NCBI GenBank assembly: GCA_013334975.1
Contig: JAAXWL010000010.1
Span: 4,601-39,533 of the forward strand
Reading direction: 5' to 3'
Length of the DNA: 34,933 nt
From: Chlorobiaceae bacterium
GTDB lineage: Bacteria > Bacteroidota > Chlorobiia > Chlorobiales > Chlorobiaceae
Every line of letters begins with the position of its first letter. The stretch's first letter is position 1. Shown in pieces: positions 27,311 through 34,933 of this stretch. The notes under the pieces are model-generated. The model made no database searches and was not told the origin of the DNA. It saw only the letters and a list, made by a program, of their open reading frames with translations. Both the position numbers and the translations under genes were made by a program.

Positions 27311-28229
27311 CGATCTGTCTGATGATATAGGGTTTCTTGTTCTGCGATTCGTAATAGGTCCGCATGATGAACTCGGCGATGAATCCTGTGGTGATCAGCT
27401 GAATGCCGATGACGGTCAGAATGACGCCGAGGCTCAGGAGGGGACGTCCGCCGATTTTCTGGCCAAGAATTTTCAGGGCAAGCAGATAGGCGTCGATACC
27501 GGTTCCGATAAACAGGGTGATAAAACCAAGTGAACCGAACAGATGCATCGGCTTCTGGGCGTATTTCTGGAAAAAGACCATGAAAAGCAGATCGCTCAGC
27601 ACTTTGAGCGTTCTTCCGATGCCATATTTCGATTTGCCGAATTTTCTGGCATGGTGGCGGACATCAACCTCCTCCATTCTTGCTCCGTAAAGCTGAACGA
27701 GAACGGGAATGAAACGGTGCAGTTCACCGTACAGTCCGAGATTTCTGGCAACGTCACGCTTGAAAACCTTCAGGGTGCAGCCGTAATCATGGATATGCAC
27801 GTTGGTCATGTTTCTGATGATTGCATTGGCGATTTTACTCGGTATTTTGCGTAGTATCATGCCATCCTGTCGTCCGACACGTCGTCCAGCCACCACATCG
27901 AGCCTTTTCGATTCAAGATGGCGGATCATCATGGGAATGTCAGCAGGATCATTCTGCAGGTCACCGTCCATTGTGGCGATCAGTTCGCCGTTTGACTGGT
28001 CGATGCCGGCAGACATGGCGGTCGTCTGGCCGTAGTTTTTGTTCAGCACCACCAGCCGGCTGTTCGGTGTGGAGTATCGCTCGATTTCGGCGACCGTCGA
28101 GTCCGTCGAACCATCATCGACCAATATGATTTCATGATCGATACCGTCAAGCGAAGTGAGAAGGGCATCGAAAAGCGGTTTGATGCTTTCGGCCTCGTTC
28201 ATGATCGGTATGACGACAGAGAGTTTCAT
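27294..28229 (-). CDS. Polyprenyl-phosphate glycosyltransferase, GT2 (DPM1/ArnC/GtrB type)
   Basis: Family 2 transferase that most likely loads a sugar from a nucleotide donor onto undecaprenyl phosphate at the cytoplasmic face. The 311 residues show the GT-A start VVIPIMNEAESIKPLFDAL, the donor-site DDGSTDST (37-44), NYGQTTAMSAGI, the metal-binding MDGDLQNDP (about 89-97), GRRVGRQDG and FKRDVARNLGLYGELHRFIP. Two C-terminal membrane helices (about 230-290) fit the GtrB/ArnC subgroup. The sugar is unknown. The ATG at 28229 overlaps the upstream gene's stop by one base (TGATG), so translation is coupled; its 3' end overlaps the UPF0104 gene by 17 bases. Confidence 0.92.
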   Translation of the reverse strand: MKLSVVIPIMNEAESIKPLFDALLTSLDGIDHEIILVDDGSTDSTVAEIERYSTPNSRLVVLNKNYGQTTAMSAGIDQSNGELIATMDGDLQNDPADIPMMIRHLESKRLDVVAGRRVGRQDGMILRKIPSKIANAIIRNMTNVHIHDYGCTLKVFKRDVARNLGLYGELHRFIPVLVQLYGARMEEVDVRHHARKFGKSKYGIGRTLKVLSDLLFMVFFQKYAQKPMHLFGSLGFITLFIGTGIDAYLLALKILGQKIGGRPLLSLGVILTVIGIQLITTGFIAEFIMRTYYESQNKKPYIIRQIVDKTK

Positions 28230-29791
28230 CAGGGTTTTTGTTGCTCCGGCATTCGAGCCAGGATTATTCCATATCTGCCGTACAGCATCTTGATCGGTCC
28301 GAGCTTGTCGAGCCTGTCGATGGTTGTCAGCACCACATCACCTGGTTTGGGGTGACGTCGTTCGGCAAAAGAACCCGAATATACTAAAAAAGAGGGGTAA
28401 AAGACTTTCCACATCACCACCTTGAGTCCCTCTTTCCTTGCAAGTAACGCGGCCTCCCTGACGGGTGCCTGCATGACGTTTGCCGCAATGGGCATGGCGA
28501 TGAAATTGAACGAAAAGGTCAGAAGAGCCCCGCCTGCGATGAAACGCAGCGATGGGGCGAGAGCCGGAATCGTTTGCAGAATTATGCAGAGTAAGGCCGC
28601 TCCGGTCATGAGCAGCGAAAACCTGCTGGCGGCCATCTGTTCAAGTAATCCATGGAGCTGTGCCCGTATGAAGAGGTTTTCGATCGACGGCATCACCTTT
28701 TCAAGCGCAAGGGGCAGGGCGGCAAGGAGCAGCAGCAAGACTGCCGGCCAGAGGGCGAGCAGCCACGGTTTTTTTGTTTTCGCAAGCTCAGCGCCGAGGA
28801 TGATGAAGAGTGGCGTATAGCCATAGATCATGTAGTGAGGCAGTTTGGTGCCCGAAAGGGAAAAAAAGAGGAAGACGAAACCGAACCAGATCAGGCAGAA
28901 GCGGTAGAGCGGATCGGCGAGGCGATGACGGAGGTTTTTGATGGCCGTCAGGAGGAGCCCGGTTGAGGGCATGATGCCGATCAGCACCACAGGCAGGTAG
29001 TAGAACGGCGAGCCCGAGTGCCCTTCCATCGACCCGTGAAAGCGTCCAAGATTGTGCTTCAGAAAAAAGCCGTTAATGAAAGCCTCTCCCTGATCTTGGT
29101 ACTCGAGGAGATACCAGGGGAGGGCTATTGCCAGAAACAGAGCGATAGCCGTCGGATTCAGGACAGCCCTTAACCACGCTTTCAACTCTTTTTGCACAAG
29201 GAAAAAGAGGAGCGAAACGGCTACCGGAATCAGGATGGCGACTGGCCCTTTATCGAGCATGCCGAATCCCATGGCCGCAAAGGCGACATAGATCGATGAG
29301 TTTCGCCTGGTGCGCCAGTACCGGAAAATGGCCGTCAGGGTGACGGCGAGGCAGAGGTTGAGCAAGGCATCGGCGATAGCCGCCTTGGCGATAATGCTGA
29401 CCTGCAGGGAAAGGGCGAGAAGTGCTGTGGAGAAGAGTGCCTCTTCTTCGTTACGTTCACGACGAACGAACAGGAACAGCGTCGCTGCCCAGCATGCCGC
29501 AGCCAGAGCCGATGGTAGCCGGAATGCGAATTCGCTGATGCCGAAACTCTTTACTGAAAGCAGTTGCAGCCAGTAGATCAGGATTGGTTTGTCGAATCTG
29601 AGCTCTCCGTTCAGCCAGGTGGTCAGATAATTTCCGGAAACGAGCATCTCCCGGGTGGCTTCGCTGAATGCCCCTTCATCGACATCGAAAAGCGGGCCTG
29701 ACCCCAAGCCTGCAAAAAAACTCAGGAACACGAGTAGGGCAAGCGCTGCAGGCAGCAGAACTCTGCCCTGATGATTCGACAGGTGTGTCAT
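28229..29791 (-). CDS. ArnT-like glycosyltransferase (GT39 / PMT family)
   Basis: Integral membrane GT-C enzyme expected to move a sugar from a polyprenyl-phosphate carrier to an acceptor such as lipid A or protein on the outer face. From the ATG at 29791 it has 520 residues (the frame is open to 30076, but that part overlaps the PAP2 gene). The first luminal loop contains the acidic catalytic motif FDVDEGAFSEATREML (about 33-48) and NGELRFDKPILIYWLQ. About eleven hydrophobic helices follow, with GMLDKGPVAILIP and SLSGTKLPHYMIYGYTPLF typical of ArnT-like proteins. It overlaps the PAP2 gene by four bases (ATGA) and the GT2 gene by one. Confidence 0.9.
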   Translation of the reverse strand: MTHLSNHQGRVLLPAALALLVFLSFFAGLGSGPLFDVDEGAFSEATREMLVSGNYLTTWLNGELRFDKPILIYWLQLLSVKSFGISEFAFRLPSALAAACWAATLFLFVRRERNEEEALFSTALLALSLQVSIIAKAAIADALLNLCLAVTLTAIFRYWRTRRNSSIYVAFAAMGFGMLDKGPVAILIPVAVSLLFFLVQKELKAWLRAVLNPTAIALFLAIALPWYLLEYQDQGEAFINGFFLKHNLGRFHGSMEGHSGSPFYYLPVVLIGIMPSTGLLLTAIKNLRHRLADPLYRFCLIWFGFVFLFFSLSGTKLPHYMIYGYTPLFIILGAELAKTKKPWLLALWPAVLLLLLAALPLALEKVMPSIENLFIRAQLHGLLEQMAASRFSLLMTGAALLCIILQTIPALAPSLRFIAGGALLTFSFNFIAMPIAANVMQAPVREAALLARKEGLKVVMWKVFYPSFLVYSGSFAERRHPKPGDVVLTTIDRLDKLGPIKMLYGRYGIILARMPEQQKP

Positions 29792-30504
29792 CGAAAGCCT
29801 TTTGGAAAGAGCGTTTGAAATCGTTCGGGCAGATGAGTGGATGTTTTGTCGCAAGCGAACCGGAAATAGTGCTGATACAGAAGGGTGACCGTCATGACGC
29901 CGAGCACCGATCCTGCGGCCACATCGCTGAGGTAATGCTGGCAGAGCACGACACGACTTGCCGCAACCAGCATGGCCGTGACGATGAACACCGGACGCAA
30001 GCGGGGAAAAAGGAGTGAGAGCGTCAGGGCCACACTCAGGGCCGTGGCTGAATGGCCAGAGGGAAACGAGGTCCATGCATGTTCGATGTGGCCCTGAAAG
30101 GGCTCAAAACCAAAGATACCTTGTTGCAGGAACAGTTTTGGTCGGGCTCTTCCGAGGATGAACTTGAAGATGTCCGCCAGGATTCCGGAGACGGCGACCG
30201 TGCTGAAGAGGAAAAGTCCGCTCTTCGCTTTTTCCCTGTTCCGTTTGCGGAACCAAGCGTACACGACGAGTCCGCCGATCAGATACCATTCGGATTGACC
30301 CGCCAGAGTTACTGCTTTCCAGAATGCACGCCAAAGGCCGTGGTTCAGTGGTTGAAAACTGAGTGTCAGCGCTCTGTCAAACAGGAAAAACGAGGCAACA
30401 CAGAACAGCAGGGTTGCCGAAAGCAGCAGGGTATGATCCCGGAGGCGTCGTTCATGAAGGGGATAATAGTCTGTTCCCTGAGCTTCGAGAGAGGATTTCA
30501 TCAT
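29788..30504 (-). CDS. PAP2-family membrane phosphatase
   Basis: Lipid phosphatase with the three PAP2 motifs: KFILGRARP (C1, about residue 113), FPSGHS (C2, about 146) and SRVVLCQHYLSDV (C3, about 182). There are about six hydrophobic segments; the active site faces the periplasm in this family. From the ATG at 30504 it has 238 residues; TTG at 30510 or ATG at 30501 are alternatives. It is the first gene of the operon and overlaps the GT39 gene by ATGA. In this setting it may recycle undecaprenyl (pyro)phosphate released by glycosyl transfer, or remove phosphate from the acceptor lipid. Both are inferences. Confidence 0.9.
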   Translation of the reverse strand: MMKSSLEAQGTDYYPLHERRLRDHTLLLSATLLFCVASFFLFDRALTLSFQPLNHGLWRAFWKAVTLAGQSEWYLIGGLVVYAWFRKRNREKAKSGLFLFSTVAVSGILADIFKFILGRARPKLFLQQGIFGFEPFQGHIEHAWTSFPSGHSATALSVALTLSLLFPRLRPVFIVTAMLVAASRVVLCQHYLSDVAAGSVLGVMTVTLLYQHYFRFACDKTSTHLPERFQTLFPKGFR

Positions 30505-30785
30505 GGACAAGCTGTTTGGTCACTCATCGAAGGTAAAGTCTGGTAACGTGTTCCTGATAGCCTTGACGCCAGTCAGCGCTTTGAGCCAAAGTACAAAATA
30601 ATGTTTTTCGGTTTTTTCCTGATTATTTCTGCATGGTGAAGGGCGTATTTTTATTAACATACTCAAATTGTACTCTTAACAGATTCTCTTGCAAACTTTT
30701 TGTTAATTTCTGCCATGAGAAAGAAAATAATTTGTTTTTTTTGTATAAAAGCGTAATATCGTGTGTATACTTTATTTTTAAAACT

Positions 30786-32627
30786 ATGCAAAATCTTACG
30801 ACCATGACTGGCAATGTTACGTTACAAGGGTCAAGACTGTTTCGTGCGGTCAACAATTCCGATCAGGATGATGCTGGCTTTTCCAATTTTGCAGCAGGAA
30901 ACGGCGCTGTTTTCTTTGAAAACAGTCTGAACAACTTCAACAATCATGCTGATATATCCGATTTTATGGCAGACGGCGCCTTAAGCGCCTTTGCAACCGG
31001 AAAAACCGGCGCATCATCGGTTGCCGGTTCTTCCCTGCCGACAACATCCGGTTCCGTACTTTCATCCGGTTCTGTTTCAACCATGAGTGTTACTCTCGAT
31101 ACGACGGCGCCGACCGTTCTTAGCTTCAACCCGGTTGACGGTGGCGCCAGAGTCAACGCTGACGCCAACATCACGATAACCTTCAGTGAATCGGTTATGG
31201 CCGGCAGCGGTGTGATCGAGATTCATGCAGGCTCAGCGACGGGGACTCTGGTCGAGAGTTATAATGTGGCATCGAGCAGCAACCTTACCTTCTCAGGCAG
31301 CACGTTGACCATCAATCCGACGGCAAATCTCGGTTTTGGCACAGATTACTATGTGACCATCGCTGCGGGATCGGTGGTCGATCTTGCCTCAAACAGCTAC
31401 GCAGGTACAAGTACTTACGATTTCATGACCAAGGTTGCCGGTTCTACCTGGAGTGCGGTTTCGGGACACGGATTCCTCAATATCGATGCCATGCTTGAGG
31501 TTGCAACGGGAAGCAGCATCAGCGACGCTCCGCTCTATGGTGACGGATACGGTGCATGGGACTGGGGCCTCAACAGGGTTCAGGCTCCCGATGCATGGCA
31601 GGCAGGCTATACCGGTGAGGGCATCGTTGTTGCGGTTGTCGATTCCGGCGTTCTTTACACCCACAGCGATCTGGCCGGGAACATCTGGACGAATACGGCT
31701 GAAATCGCCAGCAACGGTGTCGATGATGATGGTAACGGCTATGTGGATGATATTTATGGTTACGATTTTGTCAACAAAGACGGTTATGCGATCGATGACA
31801 ACGGTCATGGCACTCATGTCGCAGGTATCATTGCAGGATTGCGTAATGGTACGGGCGTGACCGGTGTCTCCTATGATGCCACCATCATGCCGGTCAAGGT
31901 GCTCGGCTCAACGGGTACCGGCTCTTTTACCAACGTCGCTGCCGGCATCATGTATGCAGTCAATAATGGAGCCGATGTCATCAACCTCTCACTCGGAGCC
32001 TGGGGAGTAATTTCCGGTGCGGTCACCAGCGCCATAACCTACGCCATCAATCATGGAGTTGTCGTGTGTATGGCATCGGGTAATGACTCAAAGCCATCAC
32101 CGGCCTATCCGGCTATACTTGCGCAAACCGTCGGCGGAATAGCGGTTGGTTCGGTCAACAGCAGCCTTGTGATTGCTTCGAACAGCAATGGCGCCGGAAC
32201 AACGGTTCCCTACGACTACATAGAAGCTCCTGGAGTGAATATCTACAGTACCTACAAGAACGGTGGATACGTGGCCATGACCGGAACTTCGATGGCTGCT
32301 CCATACGCTGCGGGCGCGGCAGCCCTGCTGCTTTCTGCGGAAGACGACTTTGCATCGGCCTGGTCGCTCCAGCAGCTTGAATCCATCATCACTTCGACAG
32401 CTACCTCGATGGGAGGCACTGCGCTTACCTCTTCGTCAGTAAACACGACATCCTCTACGCTGAAGGCTGCATCGATGAGTGAGGGATATACCGAAATCGA
32501 TCTCGGTCAATCAGGTATCATCGATACCGGTTATGACGCTCACGGTTATGAGATGCAGGTACTGCCGGCAGAACTGACCGGAGTGATGAGTGGCGTTGAT
32601 TCGGTTCACGAAATGTTTATGGTCTGA
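30786..32627 (+). CDS. S8 (subtilisin-family) serine peptidase with Ig-like domain
   Basis: Predicted extracellular protease of 613 residues. Residues 1-105 are low-complexity Ser/Asn/Ala-rich. About 107-215 form a Big_5/SbsA-type Ig domain (LDTTAPTVLSFNPVDGG ... TSTYDF). The peptidase domain has Asp286 (VAVVDSGV), His341 (NGHGTHVAG), ASGND (oxyanion Asn) and Ser502 (GTSMAAP). A calcium-loop-like DDDGNGYVDD lies between Asp and His. The frame is open back to 30633, but the ATG at 30786 is preferred; the upstream segment is AT-rich and not protein-like. There is no N-terminal signal peptide, so a C-terminal (type I-like) export signal ending in HEMFMV is possible. A strong terminator follows. 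Good evidence for protease; export route uncertain. Confidence 0.9.
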   Translation: MQNLTTMTGNVTLQGSRLFRAVNNSDQDDAGFSNFAAGNGAVFFENSLNNFNNHADISDFMADGALSAFATGKTGASSVAGSSLPTTSGSVLSSGSVSTMSVTLDTTAPTVLSFNPVDGGARVNADANITITFSESVMAGSGVIEIHAGSATGTLVESYNVASSSNLTFSGSTLTINPTANLGFGTDYYVTIAAGSVVDLASNSYAGTSTYDFMTKVAGSTWSAVSGHGFLNIDAMLEVATGSSISDAPLYGDGYGAWDWGLNRVQAPDAWQAGYTGEGIVVAVVDSGVLYTHSDLAGNIWTNTAEIASNGVDDDGNGYVDDIYGYDFVNKDGYAIDDNGHGTHVAGIIAGLRNGTGVTGVSYDATIMPVKVLGSTGTGSFTNVAAGIMYAVNNGADVINLSLGAWGVISGAVTSAITYAINHGVVVCMASGNDSKPSPAYPAILAQTVGGIAVGSVNSSLVIASNSNGAGTTVPYDYIEAPGVNIYSTYKNGGYVAMTGTSMAAPYAAGAAALLLSAEDDFASAWSLQQLESIITSTATSMGGTALTSSSVNTTSSTLKAASMSEGYTEIDLGQSGIIDTGYDAHGYEMQVLPAELTGVMSGVDSVHEMFMV

Positions 32628-32670
32628 ATCTTCGGGAGGCAGTCGTCTCCGTTTTGAAAAGCTGAAAGAG

Positions 32671-32710
32671 AAAGAGCGAAAAGGCACGAGCGGCCTTTTC
32701 GCTCTTTTTT
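32671..32710 (+). terminator. Rho-independent terminator after the S8 peptidase gene
   Basis: A perfect 15-bp inverted repeat (AAAGAGCGAAAAGGC / GCCTTTTCGCTCTTT, 32671-32685 and 32693-32707) with a 7-base loop runs into a T tract, 44 bases after the peptidase stop. This is the clearest intrinsic terminator in the window. Confidence 0.9.
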
Positions 32711-32802
32711 TGAGTTGGCCGACTCAGCTCTGAATTGTCTCCGGGCTTCGGGGATTTATCTATATTGATGTTTGAACAATCAGATTGCTGACATCAATCC
32801 GG

Positions 32803-33759
32803 ATGAGCGAGCACCATCATCAACATCGCCATGATCACGCCCACGATCATGGGCACCATCATCACAGCCACAAAGGTCATCACCACCATCAGGCTGTCGG
32901 CAGCATAAGGACAGTCTTCTTCATGAATCTTGGCTTCACCGTTCTTGAGGCGGTCGGTGGCGTCATGACCAACAGCACGGCTATTCTGGCCAACGCCGTG
33001 CACGATTTCGGTGATTCTTTCGCCCTCGGGCAGGCATGGTACTTCGAAAAGCTCTCAGTCCGCGCGGGTGACCGCCGCTACTCATACGGCTACCAGCGCT
33101 TCTCCATTTTCGGAGCGCTCGTGAGTGCCATCCTGATGCTGGGCAGCTCTTTTTTTGTGCTCGTCCAGGCTCTTCCCCGTTTGTTCCATCCCGAGCATCC
33201 CGATGCAAGAGGCATGGTTGCCATTGCCCTTGCCGGTGTGGCGGTCAACTCGCTTGCCATGCTTCGCCTCAAGGGGCAGAAAGGGATGAACTCCCGTGTC
33301 ATAGCCCTGCATTTGCTCGAAGATGTGCTTGGCTGGGTCTCCGTGCTGCTGGTTTCGGTCGTGCTCCTTTTTATCGATGTGCCCTTGCTCGACCCGATTC
33401 TTGCTCTTCTCATCACCCTGTATATCCTCACGGGTGTCGTCAAAAACCTCAGAGGAATGGTACCGGTCTTCCTGCAAGCCGTACCCCGCGACATCAGCCT
33501 CGACAAGGTCGTCGATGAAATACAGGCGGCGCCACATGTCAGCGGCGTGCATCACGCCCATCTCTGGTCGCTCGACGGAGAGCGCACCGCCGTCTTCACC
33601 GCACACCTCGAACTCGACAGCGATCTCGATCCCGCAGGATACACCAGCATCAAGGAGGAGATACGCACCCTTGTCGCCCGCCACGACATCTACCACTCCA
33701 CCGTAGAACTCGAATACCCCGGTGAACTATGCAGGAATGAACTGAACAATGGTGGCTAA
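32803..33759 (+). CDS. Cation diffusion facilitator, zinc-type exporter
   Basis: Proton-coupled efflux of Zn2+ or a related divalent metal across the inner membrane. From the ATG at 32803 it has 318 residues (an in-frame TTG at 32785 would add six). The cytoplasmic N-terminus has 17 His between residues 4 and 29, a metal-sensing or buffering tail. About six membrane helices follow, with the HDFGDS pair in TM2 and HLLEDVLGW in TM5; two His/Asp pairs give the zinc-type site. The C-terminal cytoplasmic domain (about 220-310) has VHHAHLWSLDGERTAVFTAHLELD, where His residues bind metal in YiiP/CzcD. The name CzcD/ZitB-type is as far as the sequence allows. It has its own leader after the strong terminator. 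Confidence 0.93.
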   Translation: MSEHHHQHRHDHAHDHGHHHHSHKGHHHHQAVGSIRTVFFMNLGFTVLEAVGGVMTNSTAILANAVHDFGDSFALGQAWYFEKLSVRAGDRRYSYGYQRFSIFGALVSAILMLGSSFFVLVQALPRLFHPEHPDARGMVAIALAGVAVNSLAMLRLKGQKGMNSRVIALHLLEDVLGWVSVLLVSVVLLFIDVPLLDPILALLITLYILTGVVKNLRGMVPVFLQAVPRDISLDKVVDEIQAAPHVSGVHHAHLWSLDGERTAVFTAHLELDSDLDPAGYTSIKEEIRTLVARHDIYHSTVELEYPGELCRNELNNGG

Positions 33760-33851
33760 CTGTTTATTCCCTCGGTCAGTCGGATAATTCGGATCTGACT
33801 GAGCCTTGTTGGGGCACACACAGTGCGCCCTCGATATGAACACTCGGGGCT

Positions 33852-33880
33852 ATCCCCGGAACTCTGAAGCGGGGATTTTG
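33852..33880 (+). terminator. Possible terminator after the CDF gene
   Basis: A 7-bp stem (ATCCCCG / CGGGGAT) with an 11-base loop is followed by TTTTG in the 149-base spacer before the lipocalin gene. A second, competing stem (CGGGG/CCCCG) lies just upstream, so the RNA could fold in alternative ways. No known riboswitch is recognised. Confidence 0.4.
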
Positions 33881-33908
33881 TTGTATTTCTGAACCAAACG
33901 GGAGAACG

Positions 33909-34433
33909 ATGATGAAAAAATTATTAATGCCTTTGCTGTTGTGGATGGTTACGCTTGCCGGGTGCGCTGGTGCGCCGGAGGGGATCGTGGCAGTGGATAA
34001 CTTCAAGCTTGACCGCTACCTCGGTACCTGGTACGAAATCGCCCGAATCGACAACCGCTTCGAGCGCGGATCGGAGCAGGTGTCGGCCATTTACACCCTG
34101 CGCGAGGACGGCATGGTGAAGGTGCTCAACAAGGGGTACTACCCCGACAAGCAGAAGTGGAAAACCGCCGAAGGCAAAGGCAAATTTTCCGGGGATTCCA
34201 ATGTCGGCTCGCTCAAGGTTTCGTTTTTCGGCCCATTCTACGGCCCCTACATTGTATTCGCCCTTGACCACGAAAGCTACTCCTGGGCAATGGTCACGGC
34301 CTCCAGCCGCGACTACTTCTGGATTTTAGCGAGAACCCCGCAAATGGAGCCCGCGCTTTATGCCAGGCTGCTCGAAGAGGCGAAGGCGCAAGGTTTTGAC
34401 ACTTCGAGGGTGATGAAAAAAAGAAAAGAGTGA
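33909..34433 (+). CDS. blc: Outer-membrane lipocalin lipoprotein (Blc type)
   Basis: Bacterial lipocalin, likely anchored to the outer membrane and binding fatty acids or lysophospholipids. The 174-residue precursor has a lipoprotein signal (MMKKLL, hydrophobic stretch, lipobox LAGC with Cys19). The mature part shows the lipocalin signature LGTWYEIARIDNRFERG (about 38-54), VKVLNKGY, LKVSFFGPFYGPYIVFALD (about 99-117), SYSWAMVTASSRDYFWILAR (about 120-139) and a C-terminal helix with AQGFDTSRV. The double ATG start has GGGAG upstream; I chose the first. It lies 149 bases behind the CDF gene, with a possible terminator between. Confidence 0.94.
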   Translation: MMKKLLMPLLLWMVTLAGCAGAPEGIVAVDNFKLDRYLGTWYEIARIDNRFERGSEQVSAIYTLREDGMVKVLNKGYYPDKQKWKTAEGKGKFSGDSNVGSLKVSFFGPFYGPYIVFALDHESYSWAMVTASSRDYFWILARTPQMEPALYARLLEEAKAQGFDTSRVMKKRKE

Positions 34434-34447
34434 ATGTAATGTAAGAT

Positions 34448-34542
34448 GTGGACTTGGTGGACAATGTAAGAGAGTGCAAGATCATTGCCTAGCCCCGATG
34501 CCGTGTTGATTTTCTTTCTTTTCTCTTGTCCACAACGTCCAC
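34448..34542. repeat. Inverted GTGGAC / GTCCAC repeat pair
   Basis: GTGGACTTGGTGGACAA (34448-34464) is matched in reverse complement by TTGTCCACAACGTCCAC (34526-34542), with 15 of 17 bases pairing across about 60 bases. The same motif is at 26308-26323. It could be a small mobile or hairpin-forming element; there is no coding capacity inside. Confidence 0.55.
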
Positions 34543-34588
34543 TTTTCCAACAGGTTTGCTTTTATTCACTGTAACCTCAAAAGTGAAA

Positions 34589-34933
34589 ATGAGTAAAGTA
34601 AAGAGCCTCTCATTCCTGTTCATGGTGGGTACCGCAATCTGAAAAGCTTTCAGTTGGCGCAGCTTGTGTACGATGTAACGGTGCGTTTTTGTGACCGGTT
34701 TGTTGAAAAGAAGAGCCGCACTCATGACCAGATGGTGCAGGCTGCACGCTCGGGAGTGCAGAACATCGCCGAAGGTAGTCAGGCTTCGGGAACCTTGCGG
34801 AAAACGGAACTCAAGCTCACCAATGTGGCGCGAGCCAGCCTCGAAGAGCTGAAGCTCGACTACGAGGATTTCATGCGCCAGCGCACCCTGCTGGTCTGGG
34901 AGCGCAGCGAGCCGAGGCTGCAACGCCTGATTG
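34589..34933 (+). pseudogene. Four-helix-bundle (S23-like) protein gene, frameshifted and cut by window edge
   Basis: From HGGYRNLKSFQLAQLVYD onward the frame encodes a clear four-helix-bundle protein of the 23S rRNA intervening-sequence (S23) class, with AARSGVQNIAEGSQASG and KLTNVARASLEELKLDYEDF as its core blocks. This frame has an in-frame TAA at 34594-34596 and no ATG, GTG or TTG start until the middle of helix 1. The ATG at 34589 reads MSK and then falls out of frame at GTAAAGTAAA (34593-34602). Removing one GTAAA copy gives MSKEPLIPVHGGYR, a normal family N-terminus. So a 5-bp tandem duplication breaks the start. The role of stand-alone members is unknown. The 3' end lies beyond the window. 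Confidence 0.75.

Noticed and set aside
28229-30504. Standard aminoarabinose (arn) lipid A operon
   Set aside because: Only ArnT-like and ArnC-like genes are present; arnA, arnB and arnD-type genes are missing, so the sugar cannot be named.
30633-30785. N-terminal extension of the S8 peptidase
   Set aside because: The 51 extra residues are Phe/Cys/Lys-rich with no signal-peptide shape, and the DNA is AT-rich leader-like.
34489-34923. Minus-strand open frame at the right end
   Set aside because: The plus strand encodes clear four-helix-bundle blocks over the same bases; the minus-strand product has no recognisable features.

Overview
The window looks like a stretch of a green sulfur bacterium chromosome (Chlorobium/Chlorobaculum group). 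This is an inference. It rests on a monomeric isocitrate dehydrogenase, an ArsA-type ATPase with a C-terminal small-heat-shock-like tail, the Bacteroidota/Chlorobiota flavour of FabI, RecJ and FBPase, mostly weak Shine-Dalgarno signals, and intergenic hexamer-cored repeats. No photosystem, rRNA or tRNA gene is in the window, so the assignment cannot be proven here.

Layout. 1-5.4 kb: dxs (isoprenoid precursors), yjbQ, a GH13 alpha-amylase-like enzyme and a pterin-carbinolamine dehydratase, separated by repeat-rich spacers. 5.6-9.5 kb: a PcrA/UvrD helicase, then an apparently intact type II restriction-modification pair on the opposite strand. 9.7-12.5 kb: a co-directional group of an MJ1255-type glycosyltransferase, a nitroreductase-family protein, aat, and a small secreted protein with a cystatin-like QVVAG motif. 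12.5-14.5 kb: a repeat, an AT-rich acyltransferase-3 gene and a gene-poor spacer. 14.5-19.5 kb: ArsA-like ATPase, fabI and monomeric icd, closed by a strong hairpin. 19.5-26 kb: a YkuD_2 L,D-transpeptidase-like protein, ymdB, a decayed NotI-like/Dam-like restriction-modification pair lying directly behind fbp, then recJ. 26.4-30.5 kb: a tightly overlapping four-gene operon (PAP2 phosphatase, ArnT-like GT39, polyprenyl-phosphate GT2, UPF0104 membrane protein). It reads as a lipid-linked sugar pathway. 30.8-34.9 kb: a subtilisin-family protease with an Ig-like domain, a His-rich zinc-type CDF exporter, a Blc-type lipocalin lipoprotein, and a broken four-helix-bundle (S23-like) gene cut by the window edge.

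The least explained structure is a dispersed intergenic repeat family of about 220-340 bp. There are at least four long copies, in both orientations, plus two short fragments. Each long copy carries tracts of the hexamer ATCGNN that differ in unit number, and the left and right tracts are inverted to each other. A second repeat based on GTGGAC/GTCCAC lies next to one copy and again near the right end. Three genes carry short indels that break their frames: a NotI-like nuclease (one A lost from a run), its Dam-like methylase partner (a deletion of about 22-25 bp) and the four-helix-bundle gene (a 5-bp tandem duplication). The cystatin-like exported protein and the two restriction-modification loci, one apparently live and one decayed, are the other main points of interest.
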